Both the position numbers and the translations under genes were made by a program. Under the pieces are notes generated by a model, which was given only the letters and a program-made list of their open reading frames with translations, had not been told where the DNA came from and searched no databases. 5,448 nucleotides of DNA from Nitrospirota bacterium. Its GTDB lineage: Bacteria; Nitrospirota; Nitrospiria; Nitrospirales; UBA8639. Within the stretch, counting starts at the first letter, position 1. Every line of letters starts with the position of its first letter. Of this stretch, positions 1 to 5,448 are shown piece by piece. The stretch covers positions 383,389-388,836 of the forward strand of contig CP070743.1 of the NCBI GenBank assembly GCA_020348185.1, read 5' to 3'.

Positions 1-89
1 CATTCGAACTTGAGGGAACCTATCTCGCCAACATCGCCGCGGCTGGCTTTGCGATACACTTCGATCTCTTCCCTGAGAGTGGCTTATAG
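1..89 (+). CDS. Possible C-terminal tail of an unidentified protein (5' end outside window)
   Basis: Reading from base 3 there are 28 open codons and a TAG stop at 87-89. The peptide starts FELEGTYLANIAAAGF and ends HFDLFPESGL, a mix of hydrophobic and acidic residues that looks protein-like. I do not recognise the family. If real, the gene would converge on the amidase, leaving about 130 bases between the two stops. The opposite strand is also open here: a GTG-started frame runs off the left edge from about position 57, with a purine-rich AGGGAAGAG just before it. The fragment is too short to decide between the strands, so this is a tentative call. Confidence 0.25.
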   Translation, partial: FELEGTYLANIAAAGFAIHFDLFPESGL

Positions 90-222
90 GAAAAGGCTGT
101 AAGAACCCGCGTAACGTCGAGGGTCAATCCTGGAAGTTTTTCTCAAAGAAGATCAAATCAGCCGAAGCGGCGGGATGGCCAACGAATTTAAGAAATCCCT
201 GCACTCAACTTCTTGTCCGTCT

Positions 223-1737
223 TTAAGCCTTCCTTCTGAAATCAGGCATCATCTTCCCGGAAAAGAGGCGGGGGGCGACTGCTTCGAGGGCTGCCGACAG
301 CCGCATTGATGTGAGATCGTCAAAGGTATTACCAATGACCTGAACGCCCAGGGGAACCCGCTTCTTCGTCAAACCGACTGGGACAGTCATCACCGGGTAG
401 CGGCCGAGCATGTTCCAGACCCAAGTGGCGACAAAGGCCCAGGTTCGGGATTGCTTCTTTCCATTGTTGATCACGAAGTACTTTTCGTCATCCATATACC
501 AGTCTGCGGGAACATATGGGGTGAGCATCGTCGGCATCACCAGCGCGTGATATCCGGCGCCGAACACTTCCTTCTGGACGTTTCCGTGATACCTTGCGAG
601 TAACGCATCGGCTTCGGCGGCCTGCTTGGGGCCAAGGTTTCCTTGGTACTTATCCACAAACTCCCTCACATATGGCGTGAGTGCCTCCTTGTTCTGAGAT
701 GCAAATTCGATCAGCATGCCCATACCCGTGGAAAGCAGGCCCTTTGCCCACAGCGGGAAGTCCCCCTCGTATTTGAAGCCAAGGTCCTTGACCGTCACAA
801 GGCATCCCAGGCCCTTTAGCATGGCAATGGTGCTGTCGATCGACTTCTCGATTTCACCATCAAGCGGTCCGATGCTGCGTGCATAGTCCACGACGACCTT
901 CATCCCCTTGACGGACTCGTACTGAAGGGGGTACTCCAACTTGGGCCGTAGCGAGGCATGGACCTTCAGATGGGGGCCGCAGATAACGTTCTGCATGAGC
1001 AGGAGGTCTGTCAGGTTACGAGCCATGGGACCGAGGCTCTCGTAGCCGATTTCCGACGTCGCGACGCGCTGAAATGGCGGTTTGAAACCGAACACACCCG
1101 ACTGCGCCGCGGGAATACGAATCGATCCACCCATGTCGGAGCCCGTGGCCAGGGTGGCGAATCCCGCCGCGAGGGCAGCGCCAGATCCGCCCGAGGACCC
1201 TCCACAGGTGTATTGCAGGTTCCAGGGTGTGCCTGTCACTCCCCAAAGGCGGGTTGCCGCGTGGGGGCCCAAATAGAACTCCGGCACCGTGGTCTGGATA
1301 TGGAGAACGGCCCCGGCCCTTTTCAGGAAATCGATAATGGCACTGTCTTCTTCACTGGGCGCGGCATCTTTGAGCAGCAGGCTTCCCATGGTCACCTTCC
1401 ATCCCTTGACCTGGTTTTCATCCTTGATGGCCACCGTCACGCCCTCGAGGGCACGTGGGGTGCCCTTCACGTATCGGGCTTCAGACGCCTTGGCCGATTT
1501 CATGGCCTCATCGAAGTGCTTATAGGTGATGCAGTTGACCTTGTTGTTGAGCGCTTCGATTCGGCTGATCTGCTCCTTGAGGACCTCCACCGGAGACAGT
1601 TTCTTGGCCTTGAACCGTTTTAAAGCTTCTTCCGCAGGCATATACGCCAATTCGAGGTCGGATGGCGCACTGCCACGTTTGCCAGCAGCGGCGGCAGGTG
1701 TAGGTACTCTTATGTTTTCCTTTTTCATTTTTCTCAT
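223..1737 (-). CDS. Amidase signature family hydrolase
   Basis: This is a complete 504-residue protein of the amidase signature (AS) family. These enzymes hydrolyse or transfer carboxamide groups through a Ser-cisSer-Lys triad. The Lys is K105 in VAIKDE. The Gly/Ser-rich loop GGSSGGSG lies at 179-186 and gives the cis-Ser S181. The nucleophile is S205 in DMGGSIRIPA. The Lys-Ser and Ser-Ser spacings (76 and 24) fit the family, and the length is typical. The helical start LSPVEVLKEQISRIEALN and the C-terminal VPLGVQVIGN are also usual for AS enzymes. The first 30 or so residues are polar with an Ala run and are not a signal peptide, so it is probably cytoplasmic. The ATG at 1737 is chosen over the one at 1728 because AGGAGG lies 5 bases before it. 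No gatB or gatC partner is visible, so a tRNA amidotransferase role is not supported. The natural amide is unknown. GC is about 55%, above its right-hand neighbours. Confidence 0.93.
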   Translation of the reverse strand: MRKMKKENIRVPTPAAAAGKRGSAPSDLELAYMPAEEALKRFKAKKLSPVEVLKEQISRIEALNNKVNCITYKHFDEAMKSAKASEARYVKGTPRALEGVTVAIKDENQVKGWKVTMGSLLLKDAAPSEEDSAIIDFLKRAGAVLHIQTTVPEFYLGPHAATRLWGVTGTPWNLQYTCGGSSGGSGAALAAGFATLATGSDMGGSIRIPAAQSGVFGFKPPFQRVATSEIGYESLGPMARNLTDLLLMQNVICGPHLKVHASLRPKLEYPLQYESVKGMKVVVDYARSIGPLDGEIEKSIDSTIAMLKGLGCLVTVKDLGFKYEGDFPLWAKGLLSTGMGMLIEFASQNKEALTPYVREFVDKYQGNLGPKQAAEADALLARYHGNVQKEVFGAGYHALVMPTMLTPYVPADWYMDDEKYFVINNGKKQSRTWAFVATWVWNMLGRYPVMTVPVGLTKKRVPLGVQVIGNTFDDLTSMRLSAALEAVAPRLFSGKMMPDFRRKA

Positions 1738-1742
1738 TTTTT

Positions 1743-1750
1743 CCTCCTTA
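1743..1750 (-). promoter_or_regulatory. Strong Shine-Dalgarno site of the amidase gene
   Basis: On the minus strand this reads TAAGGAGG, followed by 5 A/T bases and then ATG at 1737. It is the best ribosome-binding site in the window. It decides the amidase start in favour of 1737, because the second in-frame ATG (1728) would be 14 bases away. Confidence 0.85.
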
Positions 1751-1771
1751 TATTTCCCGAAGGGGCTTCAT
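1748..1771 (-). CDS. Possible 7-residue leader ORF upstream of the amidase
   Basis: On the minus strand an ATG at 1771 opens a 7-codon frame, MKPLREI. Its TAA stop directly abuts GGAGG of the amidase Shine-Dalgarno. The run AAGGGGG just before the ATG could serve as a weak ribosome-binding site. The ATG lies in the loop of the inverted repeat at 1759-1784. Such a short frame can easily arise by chance; only its position makes it worth recording. No amino-acid bias pointing to classical attenuation is seen. Confidence 0.2.
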   Translation of the reverse strand: MKPLREI

Positions 1772-1787
1772 CGTATCCCCCTTCTGG
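1757..1787 (-). promoter_or_regulatory. Hairpin in the amidase 5' leader
   Basis: A perfect 7-bp inverted repeat, GAAGGGG at 1759-1765 and CCCCTTC at 1778-1784, encloses a 12-base loop. Beyond one A/G mismatch two more C-G pairs extend the stem. In the amidase transcript it ends about 8 bases before the AGGAGG site. It has no T-run after it in the minus direction, so it is not a standard terminator. It could protect the transcript or modulate ribosome access. Its function is inference. Confidence 0.4.
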
Positions 1788-1830
1788 ATTCTTAGGACTA
1801 ACCTCTTCAGCAAGCAATCAGTTAGACTCA

Positions 1831-1836
1831 ATTATA
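1831..1836 (-). promoter_or_regulatory. Candidate -10 box (TATAAT) for the amidase
   Basis: The minus strand carries an exact TATAAT about 93 bases before the amidase ATG. No convincing -35 box is found 16-18 bases further upstream (ATGCGC or neighbours), and there is no TGn extension. It is plausible for a separate amidase promoter in the 236-base gap after the lipoprotein genes, but a chance match is possible. Confidence 0.25.
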
Positions 1837-1973
1837 AAGTGCGGAATCATTCAGCGCATAAGAAAACGATGGGATTCTGTCTCCCGGAACTTTTGGGGTA
1901 TAGGTCGTATGTTTAGGAATTTCCCAGGCACATCCGCACGAGGCATTCGAGAAAAACAGGATCGCGGGGAGAA

Positions 1974-2420
1974 TTAGTCATCGGAGCTTTTTTCGTAGAC
2001 GATCACATCAGCCGAAACCGTGTGATTGTCAACGAAAAAAAAGTAGAAGACGTTAGTACCCAAATAGGCGTCGTGGGTCACATTCACTAATTGAGCTGAT
2101 AACCCTTCTATTTTGGCCTCCTGATACATCTTCTTGAAGGCAACGGAGGCAAGGTCCTGATGTTTGCACAAGGGAATCGAAAACAAGATATATGGGCAAC
2201 TGGCCTTACCGATGATGTGAACCGGGCCAGACGTAAACTTGGTATTCGAATTCACTGTATATGAGGTTTCCGATTTTTGAGAGGAAAGGTGGAAAACCCG
2301 CGGAGCACACCCACCAAATAAAAGCAGCAAAAATGAGAGCAATCCGATTGCTGCCAAATGTAGCAGCCATCCATGAGTTGGAAAACTGGCTGTGAATCCT
2401 GCACCTCTATTATCCTCCAC
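1974..2420 (-). CDS. Small lipoprotein, downstream member of a paralogous pair
   Basis: This 148-residue protein starts with GTG at 2420. That base is shared with the TAG stop of the upstream lipoprotein gene (TAGTG), which suggests translational coupling. A G-rich stretch about 9 bases earlier may act as the ribosome-binding site. Residues 18-37 form a hydrophobic helix ending in the lipobox LFGGC, with the lipidated Cys at 38. Ala follows at +2, which under the Lol rule known from Enterobacteria would favour the outer membrane. The N-terminal polar segment is long (about 18 residues), but no other in-frame start fits. The mature domain has GKASCPY at 71-77 and TVSADVIVYE at 134-143. Both motifs are matched in the neighbour (GHASCPF and TVSAEVIEF). 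The layout resembles small TRL-like or DUF6567-like lipoproteins (family names from memory, not searched). The molecular role is unknown. GC of about 43-48% is lower than in the amidase. Confidence 0.75.
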   Translation of the reverse strand: MEDNRGAGFTASFPTHGWLLHLAAIGLLSFLLLLFGGCAPRVFHLSSQKSETSYTVNSNTKFTSGPVHIIGKASCPYILFSIPLCKHQDLASVAFKKMYQEAKIEGLSAQLVNVTHDAYLGTNVFYFFFVDNHTVSADVIVYEKSSDD

Positions 2421-2884
2421 TACGATTGGCCCCCCGTAAACTCAATAACCTCCGCTGAGACTGTCACCTCAAGAATGGCAAATAACCCCAAATAATTCGC
2501 AATGGTCGTCTCTTCCATAATATTGTGAAGAACACGACGTGTCCCCTGAATCTCGACCTTCGAGTGAAGATCGGCCATGGCTCGTGTTCGCAAATCAGTG
2601 TCCCCGAGAGCGAATGAAATCAGCGGGACGGTAAAACCATAGCGAAATTGCAGCCAAGTATCAGGCATGTCAACCCAAAAGAGAAAAGGACACGACGCAT
2701 GGCCCTCCAGTCGCCCAACTACCTCATACGTTCCCGGGGCAAGCACAAACTCCGTCGTAGGGGTGCTAGTAAATGAGGGGGACGGGTGGCCGACTGCGCA
2801 GCCACTCAAACCTAGCAGAAGGAATAGGAGTAGGATAAGCCAGAGGATCGAAGGAAATTTGTCCGGTCGTGAGTTAACCATCAT
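2420..2884 (-). CDS. Small lipoprotein, upstream member of a paralogous pair
   Basis: I place the start at the ATG ending at 2884, giving 154 residues. A longer frame begins with TTG at 2947, but that would put 21 extra polar residues before the signal peptide. The chosen start has GGAG 10 bases upstream, and a second ATG follows immediately. The signal peptide has a basic N-region (VNSRPDK), a Leu-rich core and the lipobox GLSGC, with the lipidated Cys at 29 and Ala at +2. A Ser/Thr/Pro-rich tether follows. The folded domain runs from TYEVVGRLEGHASCPF (Cys 65) to VTVSAEVIEF. It aligns with the downstream lipoprotein at the GxASCP motif, at an Asp-Leu helix (DTDLRTRAM versus HQDLASVAF), at an NxT-like segment and at the terminal TVSA(D/E)VI strand. 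This copy has about 20 extra residues after the Cys motif. The function is unknown. It probably leads a two-gene operon facing away from the reductase. Confidence 0.78.
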   Translation of the reverse strand: MMVNSRPDKFPSILWLILLLFLLLGLSGCAVGHPSPSFTSTPTTEFVLAPGTYEVVGRLEGHASCPFLFWVDMPDTWLQFRYGFTVPLISFALGDTDLRTRAMADLHSKVEIQGTRRVLHNIMEETTIANYLGLFAILEVTVSAEVIEFTGGQS

Positions 2885-3079
2885 TTTTGGTGAGCTCCCC
2901 CACTTTTGTAATGTGAGAATTTTTGACGCATCTCCTTTTCCCCCCAAGGGTGGAAGCTATTGCAGTTTAGCTAATCCGCGTGCATAGAATAAAGATTTCA
3001 AGGATATGGTGTCAGGCCTTGTAGAATCGCATCACGGCTTCAATGAGTCATCTAAAAAAGCATCTTTAAGAGAATACTC
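2885..3079. promoter_or_regulatory. Divergent intergenic region, lipoprotein pair versus reductase
   Basis: These 195 bases separate the minus-strand lipoprotein start from the plus-strand reductase start, so promoters for both should lie here. I see no convincing -35/-10 pair. The best pieces are TTGACG (2923-2928, plus) with no -10 at the right distance, and TAGAAT (2985-2990, plus) with TTGCAG 19 bases before it. A 5-bp inverted repeat CAAGG/CCTTG spans 2999-3021. The reductase has only a weak AAGAG ribosome-binding site 7 bases before its ATG. A 16-codon minus-strand frame (2881-2931) ends on the lipoprotein ATG. Confidence 0.35.
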
Positions 3080-4060
3080 ATGAAAGCGATTGTCTACACA
3101 CAATACGGGCCACCGGAGGTTCTTCAGCTCAAAGAGGTTCCAAAACCGGGCCCCAGGGACGATGAAGTCCTGATAAGAACCTATGCGTCCACCGTATTGG
3201 CTGGGGACTGTGAACTTCGAAGTTTCACATTCCCGATCTGGTTCTGGCTCCCACTGCGCATATATATGGGGCTAAGAAGACCAACAAGAGTCAATATTTT
3301 AGGCCAAGAACTAGCCGGCGAAATTGAATTCGTAGGCAAAAATGTCAGACGATTTCGCAAGGGGGACCAGGTATTCGCAGCGACCGAAGCTGGCTTTGGT
3401 GCATATGCGGAGTACCGGTGTTTGCATGAAGATAAGACGCTTGCCCTAAAACCGGCTAATATGACGTATGAAGAGGCCACAGCCGTCCCTACCGGGGGAC
3501 TGAATGCATTACATTATCTGAGAGCAGCAAATATCCAGCGCGGAGAAAAAGTTCTGGTTAATGGCGCTTGTGGAAATATCGGGACCTTTGCGGTGCAGCT
3601 TGCCAAATACTTTGGGGCTGAAGTGACTGGCGTGGATAGCACAGAGAAACTGAACATGCTGCGCACGATTGGAGCAGACCACGTCATTGATTACACTCAG
3701 GAGGATTTTACGAGAAGCGGTCCTACCTATGACGTCATTTTTGATGTCATAGCGAAAACTTCGTTTTCAGGCATCATCAGTTCACTCAAAGAAAATGGAC
3801 GCTACCTAATGGTCAACCCACTTTTTTTCAAGATGGTGAGAGGGCTTTGGACTTCACTGATCAGCAGCAAAAAAGTCATATTTGCCTTTGCAAGATATAA
3901 ATCGGAAGACTTAATGTTCCTCAAAGAGCTGATTGAGGCGGGAAAGATACAATCGGTCATTGATCGACGCTACCCGTTGGAAAAAATTGCCGAGGCTCAC
4001 AGATATGCCGAGACAGGACACAAACAGGGCAATATCGTCATCACTGTGAGACACAGTTAA
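3080..4060 (+). CDS. Zinc-independent medium-chain dehydrogenase/reductase (quinone oxidoreductase-like)
   Basis: This complete 326-residue protein belongs to the medium-chain dehydrogenase/reductase superfamily. The N-terminal GroES-like catalytic domain (about 1-125) starts MKAIVYTQYGPPEVLQLKEV and has the family's LGQELAGEIEFVG and FRKGDQVFA segments. The nucleotide-binding Rossmann domain follows, with VLVNGACGNIGTFAVQLAK at 158-176 as the cofactor loop, and GADHVIDY at 198-205. The usual zinc-binding Cys/His residues of alcohol dehydrogenases are absent. It therefore probably reduces a quinone, enone or similar carbonyl with NAD(P)H in the cytoplasm; the substrate is not predictable. D186 in GVDSTEK leaves cofactor preference uncertain. 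The length is normal. The ATG at 3080 opens the family's usual first strand, so the start is secure despite a weak ribosome-binding site. It is transcribed away from the lipoprotein genes and converges on the cellulase gene. GC is about 40-45% in sampled lines. Confidence 0.93.
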   Translation: MKAIVYTQYGPPEVLQLKEVPKPGPRDDEVLIRTYASTVLAGDCELRSFTFPIWFWLPLRIYMGLRRPTRVNILGQELAGEIEFVGKNVRRFRKGDQVFAATEAGFGAYAEYRCLHEDKTLALKPANMTYEEATAVPTGGLNALHYLRAANIQRGEKVLVNGACGNIGTFAVQLAKYFGAEVTGVDSTEKLNMLRTIGADHVIDYTQEDFTRSGPTYDVIFDVIAKTSFSGIISSLKENGRYLMVNPLFFKMVRGLWTSLISSKKVIFAFARYKSEDLMFLKELIEAGKIQSVIDRRYPLEKIAEAHRYAETGHKQGNIVITVRHS

Positions 4061-4107
4061 ACGAATTCAATCCGAGGATAATCGAAATTGGGATACAAGA
4101 CCTAACC

Positions 4108-4148
4108 AAGGGCATTAAAACTCTTGAACCGCCCTTTATTTCCCGGTT
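4108..4148 (+). terminator. Possible terminator between the convergent reductase and cellulase genes
   Basis: AAGGGC at 4108-4113 can pair with GCCCTT at 4131-4136, with a 17-base loop, and TATTT follows. This gives a weak Rho-independent-type signal about 48 bases after the reductase stop. A competing 5-bp stem, AACCG (4127-4131) with CGGTT (4144-4148), lies 18 bases past the cellulase stop and is followed on the minus strand by a short T-run a few bases later. The region could serve both convergent genes. The stems are short, so confidence is modest. Confidence 0.4.
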
Positions 4149-4165
4149 GGCCTCAAAAAGAGACT

Positions 4166-5448
4166 TCAACGGTTTGCGCAAAATCCGAACACGACGGGTT
4201 GATTCGGATAGACCAGATTATTCCAGTCCAATCCCTCAGCCGTGACTGTTTGACCCGTCACGGTGTACAGGGCGTTCCAGAGTTCTCTTATCGTTCCCTC
4301 GATCTGAAAATCTACCACCCAGTCAACAGGAGCCGTGCCTGTATTCCGAACATGTACGTCGGCACAATATCCCGATGTCCATTCGGATTGTGTTACCAAT
4401 TCTACGCTGAGCGAGCCATCCGGGGAGGGGTCTGGATTAGGCTCGTCCGGAGGATCTGTAGGTTGAGGGTCCGGGGAGGGAGGGTCGTTCGGGGGAGCGG
4501 CGCTTCCCCGCTCCGCACAGAATCCGAATTCCACACTGCTGTTTGGTTGGACTATATTGTTCCAGGACACGCCCTCAGCCGTGAGCTCGCCGTCCGATAC
4601 GACCCCCACGGCATTCCAAATATCTCGGAGGGTTCCGTCGATGGGGATGATGACCACCCAATCCACCGGGCCCGAACCGCCATTCGTCACTGTCACGTTG
4701 GCACAATACCCTGTGCCCCAATCTGATTGCGTCGTGACCGCGTTGGTTAACGGATCACCAGGAACAGGCCCTGGCGCAGGGGGATCATCCCCAGGAGGTT
4801 CATTGGTCGGTGGCTCCGGCGGAGGCACAAAGTCGCTCCCCGCCAGCTCTACGATTTCCGCCAGGGCACCCGTGAATCCCGCATTGTAATCCGTGGCCAC
4901 TTCGTTCCTAATGAAATCGGTCCGATCGTCAACCCAGTCAAAATCATCAGGGCTGGCCGGGCCTCCAACGAGAGCTCCCGTCAACTCGTGGCTGTTTTGG
5001 GGAGGATCGGCAATATTGTTGGTGGGTGAATCATGCGCCGCCCTGTGATGGGGGTTTTTCGGAGGATTGACGCCGAACCCCACGACGTAACTGGCTCCCC
5101 GGGGATTATCTCCGAGGATATAATTGATCTGGGTCAGGGCAAAAGTCTGATACGATTCTGCCAGGGCGGGGTCTTCCACCTGCCCGGCGTAGATCACCGC
5201 GAGAAAGGCGGTCGTCGACGCGTAGCGTAGAGATCCCCACTGATCCAGAAATACCAAGCCGCCGGGTGTGCGCTCGAGCTCCTCCGTCCAGACCCTCAAG
5301 TGCCCTTCGATCTTGTCTTTGTAGGCCTGGTCGCCGGTGATCCGGGCGAGGAGCAGGTTCGTCCCATTTGATACGTTATCCCAGCTATGAGCCCAGTAAA
5401 TTGCTGACTGAACAGCGGAAATGGCCGCCTCCGCCTGGTTGAGATAGG
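4166..5448 (-). CDS. Glycoside hydrolase family 9 cellulase with two C-terminal CBM2 modules (N-terminus outside window)
   Basis: This is the C-terminal 426 residues of a secreted modular cellulase; the frame is open to the right edge, so the true start lies beyond 5448. Family 9 enzymes cleave beta-1,4-glucan bonds with inversion. Window residues 1 to about 204 are the second half of the catalytic domain, beginning near AHSWDNVSNGTNLLLARITG. Both family signatures are present. The first is SYVVGFGVNPPKNPHHR at 119-135, with the active-site His. The second is WVDDRTDFIRNEVATDYNA at 171-189, where E182 is the expected general acid. The nucleophile-side Asp pair would be in the missing N-terminal half. 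A Pro/Asp/Glu-rich linker (about 205-233) leads to a cellulose-binding module (234-313). A second Pro/Asp-rich linker leads to another module (344-426) that ends at the stop. No dockerin is present, so the enzyme looks free and non-cellulosomal. GC is about 62-65%, the highest in the window. Confidence 0.95.
   Translation of the reverse strand, partial: YLNQAEAAISAVQSAIYWAHSWDNVSNGTNLLLARITGDQAYKDKIEGHLRVWTEELERTPGGLVFLDQWGSLRYASTTAFLAVIYAGQVEDPALAESYQTFALTQINYILGDNPRGASYVVGFGVNPPKNPHHRAAHDSPTNNIADPPQNSHELTGALVGGPASPDDFDWVDDRTDFIRNEVATDYNAGFTGALAEIVELAGSDFVPPPEPPTNEPPGDDPPAPGPVPGDPLTNAVTTQSDWGTGYCANVTVTNGGSGPVDWVVIIPIDGTLRDIWNAVGVVSDGELTAEGVSWNNIVQPNSSVEFGFCAERGSAAPPNDPPSPDPQPTDPPDEPNPDPSPDGSLSVELVTQSEWTSGYCADVHVRNTGTAPVDWVVDFQIEGTIRELWNALYTVTGQTVTAEGLDWNNLVYPNQPVVFGFCANR
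4169..4747 (-). repeat. Tandem duplicated CBM2 (cellulose-binding) modules within the cellulase
   Basis: Two copies lie at about 4508-4747 (first in the protein) and 4169-4414 (last). By hand they align without gaps at a constant offset of 113 residues over 77 positions, with 43 identities. Each has four conserved Trp residues: SDW or SEW, VDWVV, LWNA or IWNA, and WNN. From memory of the Cellulomonas Cex module, the first, third and fourth match its three cellulose-binding surface Trp residues. Each copy also has two Cys 62 residues apart, in GYCA and FGFCA. The linkers differ in length and sequence, so duplication was followed by divergence. Confidence 0.85.

Noticed and set aside
77..223. 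Second open frame on the plus strand left of the amidase
   Set aside because: It has no start codon and no ribosome-binding site. It opens just after a stop in the same frame and shows no family motif.
958..1623. 221-codon open frame on the plus strand
   Set aside because: It lies wholly antisense to the amidase, whose catalytic motifs are intact. The translation is rich in Arg, Gly and His with no recognisable domain, as expected of a shadow frame in GC-rich coding DNA.
223..1737. Assignment of the amidase as GatA (Glu-tRNA amidotransferase subunit A)
   Set aside because: No gatB or gatC is next to it, and the C-terminal half contains aromatic-rich segments more like stand-alone amidases. 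The family signature alone does not support GatA.
2885..2947. TTG start extending the upstream lipoprotein by 21 residues
   Set aside because: The extension is polar and would put about 30 residues before the hydrophobic core. The ATG at 2884 gives a normal signal peptide and has its own GGAG.
2951..2964. Sigma-54-like TGGAAG...TTGCA element
   Set aside because: The GG and GC dinucleotides are 8 bases apart rather than the required 10.
3224..3280. Hydrophobic stretch FPIWFWLPLRIYMGL in the reductase as a membrane segment
   Set aside because: A hydrophobic stretch at this place, before LRRP and LGQELAGE, is usual in this soluble reductase subfamily; it is short and interrupted by Pro and Arg.
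4124..4726. 200-codon open frame on the plus strand
   Set aside because: It is antisense to the cellulase binding modules, which have clear conserved motifs. The peptide is Arg/Cys-rich, resembles no family I know, and would overlap the candidate terminator.
1..5448. Mobile elements, CRISPR arrays, tRNA or rRNA genes
   Set aside because: I looked on both strands and found no spaced identical repeats, no transposase or integrase motifs, no terminal inverted repeats and no cloverleaf or rRNA signature.

Overview
The window looks like an ordinary chromosomal or metagenomic segment from a Gram-negative-type bacterium. The reasons are two lipobox-bearing lipoproteins, canonical Shine-Dalgarno sites and a secreted modular cellulase. 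The phylum cannot be fixed from what is visible. There are no tRNA or rRNA genes, no CRISPR array, and no transposase or phage gene.

Layout, left to right. (1) Positions 1-222 hold the possible tail of an unidentified plus-strand gene (stop at 87-89), then no clear gene. (2) 223-1737, minus: a complete amidase-signature hydrolase with an intact Lys-Ser-Ser triad. It is preceded by a very good Shine-Dalgarno and, just upstream of that, a hairpin and a possible 7-residue leader ORF. (3) 1974-2420 and 2420-2884, minus: two small lipoproteins that are paralogues of each other. They overlap by one base (TAGTG) and are probably translationally coupled. (4) 2885-3079 is a divergent intergenic region. 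(5) 3080-4060, plus: a zinc-independent medium-chain dehydrogenase/reductase of the quinone-oxidoreductase type. (6) 4061-4165 is a convergent gap with a possible terminator. (7) 4166-5448, minus, running off the right edge: the C-terminal part of a family 9 glycoside hydrolase (cellulase) followed by two tandem family 2 cellulose-binding modules joined by Pro/Asp-rich linkers.

Base composition differs along the window. Hand counts on sample 60-base lines give about 55% GC in the amidase, 43-48% in the lipoproteins, 40-45% in the reductase and about 62-65% in the cellulase. The middle block (about 1800-4130) may therefore have a different history from the flanks.

The genes do not form an obvious single pathway. 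The cellulase acts outside the cell on cellulose, the lipoproteins are envelope proteins of unknown role, and the amidase and reductase are probably cytoplasmic enzymes of unknown substrate. No strong candidate for a new multi-gene system was found. The more interesting points are the lipoprotein pair, the leader structure before the amidase, and the unusual cysteine placement in the cellulose-binding modules.
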